DNA of 64,000 nucleotides. It comes from Pseudomonas songnenensis (lineage in GTDB: Bacteria; Pseudomonadota; Gammaproteobacteria; Pseudomonadales; Pseudomonadaceae). The stretch is from the NCBI RefSeq assembly GCF_003696315.1, contig NZ_RFFN01000006.1:124001-188000 (forward strand), given 5' to 3'. Below the pieces are notes generated by a model. It was not told the DNA's origin and ran no database searches. It saw only the letters and a program-made list of their open reading frames with translations. A program made the translations under genes and the position numbers. Shown here piece after piece: positions 44,787-53,360 of the stretch; the first letter of the stretch is position 1; every line of letters begins with the position of its first letter.

Positions 44787-46684
44787 GCTTGCACCTGGAT
44801 GTGGTGGTTGATGGAAGCGCGCGAGGCCAGCTCGTAGCGCCAGAAACTTGCATCGGCGGGGGCGTTGGCAGCGGTGGGGCGCTGCTCGAAGCCCAGCCGC
44901 GGGTAGTGCTCGGCGACCATGCCGTTGCGTTCGCTGGGGCGGTATTCGCCAACCAGGGCACGCCAGCCGGCAGCCGCGGCCGCCTCGGCCATGACCTCCA
45001 GCACTGCCGCCTCGACCTGGCGGCCCAGCACGCGGCAGCTCATCAGCCAGCTGTCGATCAGCAGCTCATCGGCTCCGAGAGCTGCATCGGGTCTTGCCAG
45101 CACCACGCTGATCAGGCCGTTGTCGCCGAACTTGTCTTCCAGCCGCAGGGCCAGGGCGATGGCTTGCGGATTGCTGGCCATGCGCTCGACTTCGGCTTCG
45201 GTATAGCGGCGGGTGGTCAGGTTGAACTGGTTGGTCTTGTTGATCAGCTGGGTGGTGCGCGCCAGCTCGGCGGCGCCGATGCGGTTGACGCGCAGCACCA
45301 TCTGCAGCCCGCGCAGGTAGCCGTCCATGTCAGTCGCCTGGCTCTGCGCGGCCTTGCGTTCGGCATTCAGCGCATAGCTGCGGCCGCGCTCGGCGTCATC
45401 GGAGGTAAAGGACACAGCCTCGAAATAGCCCGCCGCGGCGATGCGGGCAGGGTAATTGGCGACATCGTCGGGCAGCTCCGGTACGGCGACTTCCGGCAGC
45501 TCGCGGCGCACGATGTCGCGCTCTGCGGGGTTGTCGTCGACGAACACCAGGCTGTCCAGACCGATATCGAGCATGCTCGCAATGCGCCGCAGGTTGCCCG
45601 CCTTGTCTTCCCAGTTGGCGACGAATGCCGCGATATCGCTGCGCTTGAGCGCCATTTCCGGATGCGCGAACGCCGCCTCGGCGACGTGCAGGTCGTTCTT
45701 GCTGCACACCGCGAGGATCACCCCGCGGCGCGCCAGCTGGGCGGCGTAACGCTGGAAGGCGAGAAACGCCTCGCCGCTGGGGCTGCCCTGGCCGAGCTGG
45801 ATACCGTCGATGCCGTCATCACCGATCACGCCGCCCCAGAGGGTGTTGTCCAGATCGAGTACCAGGCACTTGCGCGACAGCCCGGCAGTGGCCGCCGCGA
45901 TCCGCGCCAGATGTTCGCCATAAAGCGGTGCCAGGGTCGGGCTGACCAGCTGCTTGGCCTGATGCCAGCGCACCGGCTCGGCCAGGCCGTCGCCATAAGC
46001 GGCTGCGTGCCAGACCAGATCGAGCAGCAGCACGCCATCCTCGCGGGCAGCGGCGCGGATCGCCGCATTCAAGCGTTCGATGACTGCCCGCGGAGATGCT
46101 GGCACCAGAGCTTCGTAAGAGCCGAACAGTGGCGGCGCGACCGGCACCAGGGTTTGCTGCACCACCTGTGCGGCGTATCGCTCGCGAGCCCGACGCCAGA
46201 GCAGGCGCAGTTCATCGACGCGCTCCGCCACCGCGGCATCCACCTCCGCCTGGCCTGCCTGCAAGGGCAGTTGCAGTGGGGCGTCATGGGCGTCCAGCGC
46301 CAGCAGCACCAGCTGGGGGGCGAAGGCGTTCAGCGCCGGGTCATCAGCCAGCAGCGCCTGGCGGTACATGCCGTAGGGCGCTACGTGCAGCGACAGCGCC
46401 AGCCGCCGCTGCAATCCTGCAACACGGATAGCCGGCAGCAGGTGATCCACCGTGTGCGAGGACAGCAGCGCCACCCGCAGCGGCGTCAGTCGTGCTGCCG
46501 CGGTATGCTGTTCGATGCCGGCGGCGACCAGCTTGTCCAGCCGAGCGGTCAGGGTGAAATCCCGTTGAAAGGTCGCCAGTCGCGCGGCTTCGTGCAGGCG
46601 CGGCAACGGGTCATCGATACGTTTGGCTTGGCCGATTGCGCCGGACAGATCCGGATGCGCCGGCAGCCAGGAGAGTTGTTGCAT
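44783..46684 (-). CDS. FkbH-type HAD-IIIC enzyme (glyceryl-carrier loading family)
   Basis: This 633-residue protein has three parts. Residues about 60-265 are the SGNH-like N-terminal domain of the family (LLSSHTVDHLLPAI). The HAD-IIIC domain begins with LVLDLDNTLWGGVIG (D277, D279) and continues with AVCSKNDLHVAE and LVFVDDNPAERD. The C-terminal part is GNAT-like (about 480-620). FkbH proteins take 1,3-bisphosphoglycerate, remove phosphate and load a glyceryl group on a carrier protein. The coupled ACP gene right after it supports that reaction here. Confidence 0.88.
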   Translation of the reverse strand: MQQLSWLPAHPDLSGAIGQAKRIDDPLPRLHEAARLATFQRDFTLTARLDKLVAAGIEQHTAAARLTPLRVALLSSHTVDHLLPAIRVAGLQRRLALSLHVAPYGMYRQALLADDPALNAFAPQLVLLALDAHDAPLQLPLQAGQAEVDAAVAERVDELRLLWRRARERYAAQVVQQTLVPVAPPLFGSYEALVPASPRAVIERLNAAIRAAAREDGVLLLDLVWHAAAYGDGLAEPVRWHQAKQLVSPTLAPLYGEHLARIAAATAGLSRKCLVLDLDNTLWGGVIGDDGIDGIQLGQGSPSGEAFLAFQRYAAQLARRGVILAVCSKNDLHVAEAAFAHPEMALKRSDIAAFVANWEDKAGNLRRIASMLDIGLDSLVFVDDNPAERDIVRRELPEVAVPELPDDVANYPARIAAAGYFEAVSFTSDDAERGRSYALNAERKAAQSQATDMDGYLRGLQMVLRVNRIGAAELARTTQLINKTNQFNLTTRRYTEAEVERMASNPQAIALALRLEDKFGDNGLISVVLARPDAALGADELLIDSWLMSCRVLGRQVEAAVLEVMAEAAAAAGWRALVGEYRPSERNGMVAEHYPRLGFEQRPTAANAPADASFWRYELASRASINHHIQVQA

Positions 46685-46705
46685 GCCTGTGACTCCTTGT
46701 CGTGC

Positions 46706-48244
46706 TCAGAACTGGAAGTAGAGGAATTCGGTCGGCGCCATGGAAAAGGCGATCGCCAGGGCGAAGAAACCGAGCACACCTACCGCCATGCCGTGGATTG
46801 CGGTCGGGCGCCAGGCGCTGACCGGCAATAGCCGTTCGGTCCAGTGCGGCTGGGCCTGGAAGTTGAGTGCGGTACGGAAGTGGCCCATCCACTGCTGCAC
46901 GTTCGGCATGCCCCAGACGAACACCAGCAATGCGGCGATATATAGGAAGTCGGAGCGATCCATCGCCGTGCTGGTCGGGCTCAGGCCGAGCATGCCGGCG
47001 AGGATCGCCAAGGCAGTCGGTACGTCACTGGCGCGGAAGAACACCATCGCCACCACCACGCAGCCAAAGGTCAGCGCGACGGCCGCCGCCTTGTGCCACC
47101 AGATGTCGCTGTCCAGCTTCCAGCCCTGACGTGCCTTCCAGGCACGCCAGCCGTGGGCGACCACCAGATAGAAGCCATGCAGCAGGCCGAAGGCAACGAA
47201 GTGCCAGCCGGCGCCGTGCCAGATGCCGGAGATGAACATGGTGAACACGGTGGGGTAGGCGACCAGGGCGAAGAAGGTGCCGGCGGTCATCTTGCCCCGT
47301 CGCGGCTGCGGCTTGCCGGCCGCCATGCGCGCGCGGGTCACGCGCAGCACGATGGGGTTGTAGATGTAGGCGGTGAGAAAACGCGTCAGCGTCATGTGCC
47401 AGCGCGACCAGTAGTCGATGACGTTGCGCGCCTTGAACGGGCTGTTGAAGTTGGCCGGCAGGCTGATGCCGAACAGCAGCGCGAGGCCGATGGCCATGTC
47501 GCTGTAGCCGGAGAAGTCGAAATAGATCTGCAGTGTGTAGGTCAGCGCGCCGGTCCAGGCATCGAAGAACGCCGGGATGGTGCCGTCGGCGGCCAGGCTG
47601 AAGACCGGCGTGGCTTTCAGCGCGAGGGTGTCGGCGATCACCACCTTCTTGAACAGACCGAGCAGAAACACCGTGGCGCCCAGCGACAGGTTGTCGATGC
47701 GCGCGCGGAAGCTGTCGCGGTCGTTGAACTGCGCGAGCATCTCGCCGTGGTGGGTGATCGGCCCGGCGATCAGCTGCGGGAAGAAGCTGATGAACAGGCA
47801 ATAGTTGGCGAAGTCGTGTTCTTCCACCACGCCATCATGGGCATCGACCAGGTAGGCGATCTGCTGGAAGGTGAAGAAGGAGATCGCCAGCGGCAGGATG
47901 ATGTCTTCGACGCGCCATCCGAGATCCAGCGCCGCATCCAGCGTGCCGAGCAGAAAGCCGGTGTACTTGTAGTAGACCAGCAGCAACACGTTGGCCGCGA
48001 CCGCCAGCCCGAGAACCAGACGTGAGGGGTGCCGGCGCAGGTAGCCACCGAGCAGATAGTTGACCAGCATGCTGCCGACCAGCAGCGGTACGTAGACCGG
48101 GTTCCACCAGCCGTAGAACACCAACGAGACGACGGTCAGCCAGATCACCGCGAGCCGCTGTCGGCCCGATCCGGTCAGCACGAAGAATCCAATCAACACC
48201 ACCGGCAGAAAGCCGGCGATGAATTCCACTGAATTGAAAAGCAT
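46706..48244 (-). CDS. MBOAT membrane O-acyltransferase (AlgI/DltB-like)
   Basis: This 512-residue polytopic inner-membrane protein has about 11-12 hydrophobic helices. MBOAT marks include LPLAISFFTFQQIAYLVDAHDG, YFDFSGYSDMAIGLALLFG, and the catalytic-His region FISGIWHGAGWHFVAFGLLHG. It starts the four-gene leftward operon. MBOAT enzymes of this group carry acyl units from a cytoplasmic donor to a polymer outside the membrane, as in alginate acetylation (AlgI) or teichoic acid D-alanylation (DltB). The ATG at 48244 begins the first helix directly. Confidence 0.93.
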   Translation of the reverse strand: MLFNSVEFIAGFLPVVLIGFFVLTGSGRQRLAVIWLTVVSLVFYGWWNPVYVPLLVGSMLVNYLLGGYLRRHPSRLVLGLAVAANVLLLVYYKYTGFLLGTLDAALDLGWRVEDIILPLAISFFTFQQIAYLVDAHDGVVEEHDFANYCLFISFFPQLIAGPITHHGEMLAQFNDRDSFRARIDNLSLGATVFLLGLFKKVVIADTLALKATPVFSLAADGTIPAFFDAWTGALTYTLQIYFDFSGYSDMAIGLALLFGISLPANFNSPFKARNVIDYWSRWHMTLTRFLTAYIYNPIVLRVTRARMAAGKPQPRRGKMTAGTFFALVAYPTVFTMFISGIWHGAGWHFVAFGLLHGFYLVVAHGWRAWKARQGWKLDSDIWWHKAAAVALTFGCVVVAMVFFRASDVPTALAILAGMLGLSPTSTAMDRSDFLYIAALLVFVWGMPNVQQWMGHFRTALNFQAQPHWTERLLPVSAWRPTAIHGMAVGVLGFFALAIAFSMAPTEFLYFQF

Positions 48245-48606
48245 CTTCCCTATCCCTGCTCAGCGTACGTACATCGCTGCCCAGGCCGCCGGCAAGGCGG
48301 GGCGAGTCATCCATAAAGTCCTAGCGCCACGCGACCGATCCATTCTGGTCGGCGTTGCGACATCCTTGGTCCATCAGTGGGTGCTCGCTCGGGTTACGGC
48401 CACCTTGGCCGCCTTCCCCTGAGCTCCTATGGCTCGGACGTGAAGGTGTAAAAAAAAGTTTCAAGGTTTGTTGCGCCACCGAGCGCTTAATTGTCGCAGG
48501 TGATAAAGCTCACGACTGGCGCGGCCTGCAGCCCGTTTCCGTCGGTCGGGAAAGTTCCCTTGCCTTCCGGGAAGCGCGAGCCAGGCCATCGCCATGACAA
48601 TAAAAA
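48245..48606. other. Intergenic region upstream of the acylation operon
   Basis: No gene is supported here. The stretch must carry the promoter for the leftward MBOAT operon. An A-rich segment (48450-48460, GTAAAAAAAAG) breaks the high GC. No clear operator is visible. Confidence 0.5.
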
Positions 48607-48652
48607 AGGCCGACTGCGACGGATGCGTTCCGTCTGCCAGTCGGCCTGCTGA
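48605..48652 (-). terminator. Terminator of the small membrane protein gene
   Basis: A 10-bp stem, AGGCCGACTG/CAGTCGGCCT, encloses a 24-base region with its own weak pairing. Read on the minus strand it ends in a run of T, 15-20 bases after the 48667 stop. It is an intrinsic terminator for that gene. Confidence 0.8.
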
Positions 48653-48666
48653 TTGCTCTCGAACGA

Positions 48667-48900
48667 TCAGCGAACAGTACTCAACCCCACGCTGCTGCGC
48701 GTGCGCTGGGCCGATACCGGCCTTGCGCTTGGCGGCTCGTTCTTGTTCTGCAGATGTCTGACCGTGCGCTTGAGGCGCTGAACCTTGTCTTCCAGTTGGA
48801 AGACCTTGCGGTTGTTGTAGAACATGCCCAGCACGAACCCCACCGAAGTGAAGACCAGGCCATAAATGAGTGCGGCTTCATAGAGATAGCTGGAAAACAT
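48667..48900 (-). CDS. Small membrane protein with coiled coil
   Basis: This 77-residue protein has one membrane helix at about residues 8-28 (EAALIYGLVFTSVGFVLGMF), then a basic heptad stretch (VFQLEDKVQRLKRTVRHLQN) that should form a coiled coil, and a Ser/Arg tail. It has its own terminator. I do not recognise a function; oligomerising membrane peptide is as far as the sequence goes. Confidence 0.7.
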   Translation of the reverse strand: MFSSYLYEAALIYGLVFTSVGFVLGMFYNNRKVFQLEDKVQRLKRTVRHLQNKNEPPSARPVSAQRTRSSVGLSTVR

Positions 48901-49107
48901 CCTGTCGTCCTCTGCGGCTGATGGCGGCCTTGCTCGTCGAGCGGCTTAGGCCGGATTGGGCTGATGCCAATCTGCCGTTATGTGACAGGGTGCACATTGA
49001 AAATGTTCCGCCGCCTCCGGTCCCGTCATGGGTGTGGTGCCGAACTCTCCCGCAGAGCGGTCGTCCCATTTTCTAGACGGCGCACTTAACTGATTGGGGG
49101 ACTATCA

Positions 49108-49983
49108 ATGGCCATGCTGGACACCCGCGGTATCGGGGCCTTCACCTTGCTCAAGCGTACCTTCAAGGAATTCAGCAACGACGATATGTCCACCTATGCT
49201 TCGGCGCTGGCTTATCGCGGCCTGTTCGCGATGTTCCCGTTTCTGGTGTTTCTCATAGCGCTGCTGGGTTTCCTCGACCTGCAGAACTTCTTCGACTGGT
49301 TGCGCATGCAAGCGTCGCTGGCATTGCCGCCGATGGCGATGGAGCAGATCGACCCGGTCATCGAGCAGCTGCAGGAGCAGCAGGCCGGCTTGTTGTCCTT
49401 CGGTATTCTCGTGGCGTTGTGGACGGCCTCCATCGGTTTCCGTTCGCTGATGAATGCGATGAACCGGGCCTACGACGTGGAGGAGGGCCGCCCGAGCTGG
49501 AAGCTGATCATGCTTTCACTGGCCTACACGGTCGGCATAGCGGTCCTGCTGCTGATGACGGCAGGGCTGATGATCGTCGGGCCGCAGGCCATCGAGTGGC
49601 TGGCCGGGCAGGTGGGCATGCGCGATATGGTGGTGGTGCTGTGGACCTGGGCCCGCTGGCCGGTGGTCGTACTGACGCTGATGCTGGTGGTGGCATTGCT
49701 GTACTACGTGACGCCCGACGTGGAGCAGGATTTCCGCTTCATCACGCCGGGCTCCGTGCTGGCGGTGCTGGTATGGATACTCGCCTCGATCGCGTTTGGC
49801 ATCTACGTACAGAACTTCGCCGATTACAACGCGACCTACGGCAGCATCGGCGCCATCATCGTGCTGCTGTTGTACCTGTACATTTCTGCTGCGGTGCTGT
49901 TGTTCGGCGCCGAGCTCAATGCGGTGATCGAGCACGCCTCGGTCGAGGGCAAGGACGAGGGTGATAAACGGCTGGACAGCTGA
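49108..49983 (+). CDS. YihY/BrkB family inner-membrane protein
   Basis: This 291-residue protein has six hydrophobic helices and the family hallmarks: YASALAYRGLFAMFPFLVF near the start, SIGFRSLMNAMNRAYDV, TPDVEQDFRFITPGSVLAVLVW, and YNATYGSIGAIIVLLLYLY near the end. The YihY/BrkB family was once called ribonuclease BN in error; it is a membrane protein of unknown transport-like role. GGGGG lies 7 bases before the ATG. It precedes the glycosyltransferase cassette on the same strand. Confidence 0.92.
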   Translation: MAMLDTRGIGAFTLLKRTFKEFSNDDMSTYASALAYRGLFAMFPFLVFLIALLGFLDLQNFFDWLRMQASLALPPMAMEQIDPVIEQLQEQQAGLLSFGILVALWTASIGFRSLMNAMNRAYDVEEGRPSWKLIMLSLAYTVGIAVLLLMTAGLMIVGPQAIEWLAGQVGMRDMVVVLWTWARWPVVVLTLMLVVALLYYVTPDVEQDFRFITPGSVLAVLVWILASIAFGIYVQNFADYNATYGSIGAIIVLLLYLYISAAVLLFGAELNAVIEHASVEGKDEGDKRLDS

Positions 49984-50053
49984 GGTGCCGTCTGGCGCTT
50001 GGCTGCGAACAACCCTTCTACGTAACGGTCATCTATTTCATTACAGAATTATT

Positions 50054-50093
50054 CCGCAGGGACTGCGGAGCATGCCGCGTAACGCGGGCATGC
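50054..50093 (+). other. Paired hairpins in leader of the glycosyltransferase gene
   Basis: Two stem-loops lie back to back: CCGCAG/CTGCGG (50054-50068) and GCATGCC-GCG with CGC-GGCATGC (50070-50093, one bulged G). There is no T-run after them. They may structure the 5' leader or end the upstream message. Confidence 0.4.
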
Positions 50094-50139
50094 CCGGCGA
50101 AGACCGGTGTTCTGCTACGGGACCGGACGGAGAAGTACC

Positions 50140-51255
50140 TTGCATATCGCGGATATGACCATGTTCTACGCGCCCGCCAGTGGTGGCGTGCGCACCTACC
50201 TCGAGGCGAAGCATCGCAGGCTGCAGCTGTACTCGGGGGTACGGCACAGCATCCTGGTGCCGGGTGGCGATTACAGCCACAACGACGGGCTTTACGAAGT
50301 GCCCGCTCCCATCCTGCCCTTTGGCAAGGGCTACCGCTTTCCGATCCGCCGCGCGCCCTGGCGCAATCTGCTGCGTTCGCTGCGCCCCGACCTGATCGAG
50401 GTCGGCGATCCCTACATGACCGCCTGGGCGGCGCTGGATGCCGGGCGCCGGCTGAATGTCCCGGTCATCGGCTTCTATCATTCCGACCTTCCGCTGCTGG
50501 TCAGCAACCGTATCGGCAGCTGGCTGGGCACCAACCTCAATGGCTACGTCTCAAGGCTGTACGGCAGCTTCGATCGGGTATTGGCTCCCAGTGAAGTGAT
50601 GGCCGACAAGCTCATGCACCTCGGCGTGAAGAACGTCTTCGTGCAGCCCTTGGGGGTTGATCTGGATACCTTCTGCCCCGAGCGACGGGACCCCGACTTG
50701 CGCCGCGAGCTGGGCCTGGCCGACGACACCCGGCTGATGATTTTTGCCGGGCGCGGTTCGCGGGAAAAGAACCTGCATATCCTGCTGGAGACCGCGCGCC
50801 AGCTCGGCAAACCCTACCACCTGTTGCTGGTGGGTTCGAGCATGCCGCAGCGGGTGCCGGACAATGTCACGGTAATCGACCGCTTCTGTTGCTCCAGTGA
50901 GGTGGCGCGGTACATGGCCAGTAGCGATGTGCTGCTGCACGCCGGCAATCAGGAAACCTTCGGTCTGGTGGCGCTGGAAGCCATGGCCTGCGGCATCCCG
51001 GTGGTGGCAGCGCGGGCCGGTGCGTTACCGGAACTGGTGCCGTTCTACAGTGGGCGTCTGTGCCGGCCGCTGGACCCAAGGGCCATGGCGCATACCGTAC
51101 GCGAGCTGTTCGAAGATGATCCGCGGCTGCTCGGGCTGCAGGCGCGCCAGCATGTCGAGGCGCATCATGCCTGGGATGCCGTCGTGGCAGGCTTGCTCGC
51201 CCACTACCATGCAGTGCTCGGCACCGCGGACCTGCCGGTCGCCGTACATGGCTGA
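50140..51255 (+). CDS. GT4-family glycosyltransferase
   Basis: A TTG at 50140 with GGAG 7 bases upstream gives 371 residues starting LHIADMTMFYAPASGG; the earlier in-frame start has no ribosome site. The GT-B fold shows an N-terminal acceptor loop (APASGGVRTY) and a C-terminal donor site with FAGRGSREKNLHILLETA and the E-x7-E type segment ETFGLVALEAMACGIPVV. It transfers a sugar from a nucleotide donor, probably to a lipid or glycan at the membrane. It overlaps the deacetylase gene by 8 bases. Confidence 0.9.
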   Translation: MHIADMTMFYAPASGGVRTYLEAKHRRLQLYSGVRHSILVPGGDYSHNDGLYEVPAPILPFGKGYRFPIRRAPWRNLLRSLRPDLIEVGDPYMTAWAALDAGRRLNVPVIGFYHSDLPLLVSNRIGSWLGTNLNGYVSRLYGSFDRVLAPSEVMADKLMHLGVKNVFVQPLGVDLDTFCPERRDPDLRRELGLADDTRLMIFAGRGSREKNLHILLETARQLGKPYHLLLVGSSMPQRVPDNVTVIDRFCCSSEVARYMASSDVLLHAGNQETFGLVALEAMACGIPVVAARAGALPELVPFYSGRLCRPLDPRAMAHTVRELFEDDPRLLGLQARQHVEAHHAWDAVVAGLLAHYHAVLGTADLPVAVHG

Positions 51256-52009
51256 AGCTGCTCTGACGCTGGTGCTGCATGATGTGGCTGCAGAAACCTG
51301 GCCCGATTACCAGCCTTTCGTCGAGGCGGTCGATGCCATCGGCGGCGTGCCGATCACCTGGCTGGTGGTACCGGACTTTCACCAGCGCAATCCGCTGGCG
51401 CAGCAGCCGGCTTTTCGCCGGGTGCTGGACGAGCGCGTGCAGCGCGGTGACGAACTGGTGCTGCACGGTTGCTACCACGCCGATCTCGAACCCGCGCCGA
51501 AAACGCCGAAGGACTGGTTCATGCGCCGGGTCTACACCCATGAGGGCGAATTCTATGCCCTCGACCAACAGGCGGCCGGCGAACGGCTGGCGCGGGGGCG
51601 GGAGCTGTTCAGCCATCATGGCTGGCCGTTGCACGGCTTCGTCGCGCCGGCCTGGCTGATGAGCAAGGGCACGCGGCGCGCACTGGCGAGTAGCGGGCTG
51701 ACCTATACCAGCGACCCGAGCCATCTTTACTTGCTGCCCGACTTTCTTCCGATCAGGGCGCCGGGGCTGGTCTGGAGTGCCCGCAGCTCCTGGCGTCGCG
51801 GTGTGTCCTGGCTGGTCAGTGAACGGCAGCTGCGGCACAGCCGGCAGGCGCCGTTGCTACGGCTGGGACTGCATCCGGTGGATATGCGCCATGAGTTTTC
51901 CCGGCGCTATTGGCTCCAGGTGCTGGAGCGGCTGCTGCGGGACGGCAGGGTCCCGCTGACCAAGATCGACTGGCTGCGACAGTACCGGTCATCGAGCGCC
52001 GTGGCATGA
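51248..52009 (+). CDS. DUF2334-type polysaccharide deacetylase
   Basis: This 253-residue protein resembles the DUF2334 branch of NodB-like carbohydrate esterases: LVLHDVAAETWPDY at the start (metal-binding Asp), GDELVLHGCYHADLE in the middle (metal-binding His pair), GFVAPAWLMSKG (catalytic loop), and LRLGLHPVDMRH at the end. It should remove acetyl groups from a sugar. It overlaps both neighbours (ATGG..TGA with the transferase, ATGA with the next gene), so the three genes are made together and probably act on one product. Confidence 0.85.
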   Translation: MAEAALTLVLHDVAAETWPDYQPFVEAVDAIGGVPITWLVVPDFHQRNPLAQQPAFRRVLDERVQRGDELVLHGCYHADLEPAPKTPKDWFMRRVYTHEGEFYALDQQAAGERLARGRELFSHHGWPLHGFVAPAWLMSKGTRRALASSGLTYTSDPSHLYLLPDFLPIRAPGLVWSARSSWRRGVSWLVSERQLRHSRQAPLLRLGLHPVDMRHEFSRRYWLQVLERLLRDGRVPLTKIDWLRQYRSSSAVA

Positions 52010-52998
52010 CGGGCCGCTGGTGGATACTGGCTGGCGCTCTGCTCGGCGCGGCGCTGGTGCCGCTGCTGCTGGGGGGCACCGGACTGTTCGAGCGTCTGCG
52101 CAGTTTTCCCGGCAGCCTGCTGGCGATAATGCTGGGTATGGTGGTGCTGGGCTGGAACCTCAATGCGCTGCGTCTGCGCCTGCTGCTGGGACGTCGGCAA
52201 CTGGGACAGCGGCGTGCCTTCGGCATCGTGGTGGCGACCGAATTCGCCATTTGCGCAACGCCAGGGGGCGCGGGCGGTCCGCTGACGCTGATGGCGCTGC
52301 TGATGCGCCAGGGCGTTGCGCCAGCGAAGGGTACGGCGACCTACGCGGTCGAGCAGCTGACCGATCTGCTGTTCTTCGCCTGCGCCCTGGTCGGTGTGCT
52401 GATCTATGCGCTGACCCACGCGCTCAGTGCACACATCGCCAACCTGCTGGGCTTCAGCGTGGCGTTGCTGATCGGGGTAATGGTGCTGCTGGCGCTGCTC
52501 GGGCGCTTTCATCGGCAGGTGTTCCTGCTCAACGGCTGGCTGGTGACCCGGCTGGGCATGAAGCAGGCGCGCAAGCGGCGCTGGGCGCGAAAGGTACTGA
52601 GCTTTCGCAACGCACTGATCGACTGCTTTCGCTTGCCACGCCGTGTGCTGCTCGCCGTGTTCGGGCTGACCACGCTGCACTGGCTGCTGCGCTTTAGCGT
52701 GCTCTACCTGACTCTGCAGGGGCTGGGCAGCGAACTGGCCTGGGCCTGGACCTTTCTCGTCCAGCTACTGGCGCTGACCGCCGGCCAGCTGAGTCTGCTG
52801 CCGGGTGGGGCCGGCAGCGCCGAACTGGCGTCGGCCGCGCTGCTGACGCCGATGGTCGGCAAGTCGACGACCGCGGCGGCGATCGTCATCTGGCGCTTCG
52901 TGACCTATTACTTCTATCTCATCGCCGGCGCACCGGTGTTCCTCCACCTGGCCGGCCGGCCGCTGTTGCGCCGGCTGATGCCATCGCGGCATGCCTGA
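52006..52998 (+). CDS. Flippase-like (UPF0104/LPG synthase TM) membrane protein
   Basis: This 330-residue protein has eight or so membrane helices and the UPF0104 pattern seen in the membrane half of lysylphosphatidylglycerol synthase: ATEFAICATPGGAGGPLTL with its PGG motif, YAVEQLTDLLFF, and LLPGGAGSAELASAALL near the end. It has no soluble transferase domain. A role in moving a glycolipid made by the two upstream enzymes is inferred from the operon. The ATG overlaps the deacetylase stop (ATGA). Confidence 0.85.
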   Translation: MTGRWWILAGALLGAALVPLLLGGTGLFERLRSFPGSLLAIMLGMVVLGWNLNALRLRLLLGRRQLGQRRAFGIVVATEFAICATPGGAGGPLTLMALLMRQGVAPAKGTATYAVEQLTDLLFFACALVGVLIYALTHALSAHIANLLGFSVALLIGVMVLLALLGRFHRQVFLLNGWLVTRLGMKQARKRRWARKVLSFRNALIDCFRLPRRVLLAVFGLTTLHWLLRFSVLYLTLQGLGSELAWAWTFLVQLLALTAGQLSLLPGGAGSAELASAALLTPMVGKSTTAAAIVIWRFVTYYFYLIAGAPVFLHLAGRPLLRRLMPSRHA

Positions 52999-53086
52999 GC
53001 GGCTCTAGCCCGATGGCCGGGAGAAACTAACGCTTCGCTCGGGCGGTCCACCCTTATGTCATCAATGAAGAAGCGAGGGTCACGCC

Positions 53087-53278
53087 ATGAGCAGTACTGA
53101 AGACAAGATCAAGGGCAACACCAACGAAGCCGTGGGCAAGATCAAGCAGGGTGTGGGCGAAGCGACCGACAACGAGCGCATGAAAGGCGAAGGCCAGCGC
53201 CAGGAAATCAAGGGCGAGGCCCAGCAGGTCAAGGGTGATGTCAAAGACACGCTGAAGAAAGGCATCGACAAGGCCTGA
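53087..53278 (+). CDS. CsbD-family stress protein
   Basis: This 63-residue, highly charged, Gly/Lys-rich protein matches the CsbD family: DKIKGNTNEAVGKIKQGVGE is its typical N-terminal half. Such proteins are abundant in stationary phase or under stress and are probably disordered or helical on contact. A strong terminator follows 30 bases after the stop. Confidence 0.93.
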   Translation: MSSTEDKIKGNTNEAVGKIKQGVGEATDNERMKGEGQRQEIKGEAQQVKGDVKDTLKKGIDKA

Positions 53279-53309
53279 CCTGTCGCTGCCCGGCGGCAGC
53301 ACAAATGAA

Positions 53310-53339
53310 AATGCCCGCATCGCTGCGGGCATTTTTTTT
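53310..53339 (+). terminator. Rho-independent terminator after csbD-like gene
   Basis: The stem AATGCCCGCA/TGCGGGCATT with loop TCGC is followed by eight T. The loop and inner stem are identical to the terminator after tRNA-Thr at 31880. Confidence 0.95.
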
Positions 53340-53360
53340 GTGTCTGGAATCGGCTGGCGA

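Noticed and set aside
44789..46831. 680-codon open frame opposite fkbH
   Set aside because: Shadow of a strong family member; no start signal.
31880..53339. Same hairpin core after tRNA-Thr and after the csbD-like gene, possibly a mobile repeat
   Set aside because: Both are ordinary intrinsic terminators; sharing of an 18-base GC-rich palindrome is common in pseudomonads and there is no flanking homology.
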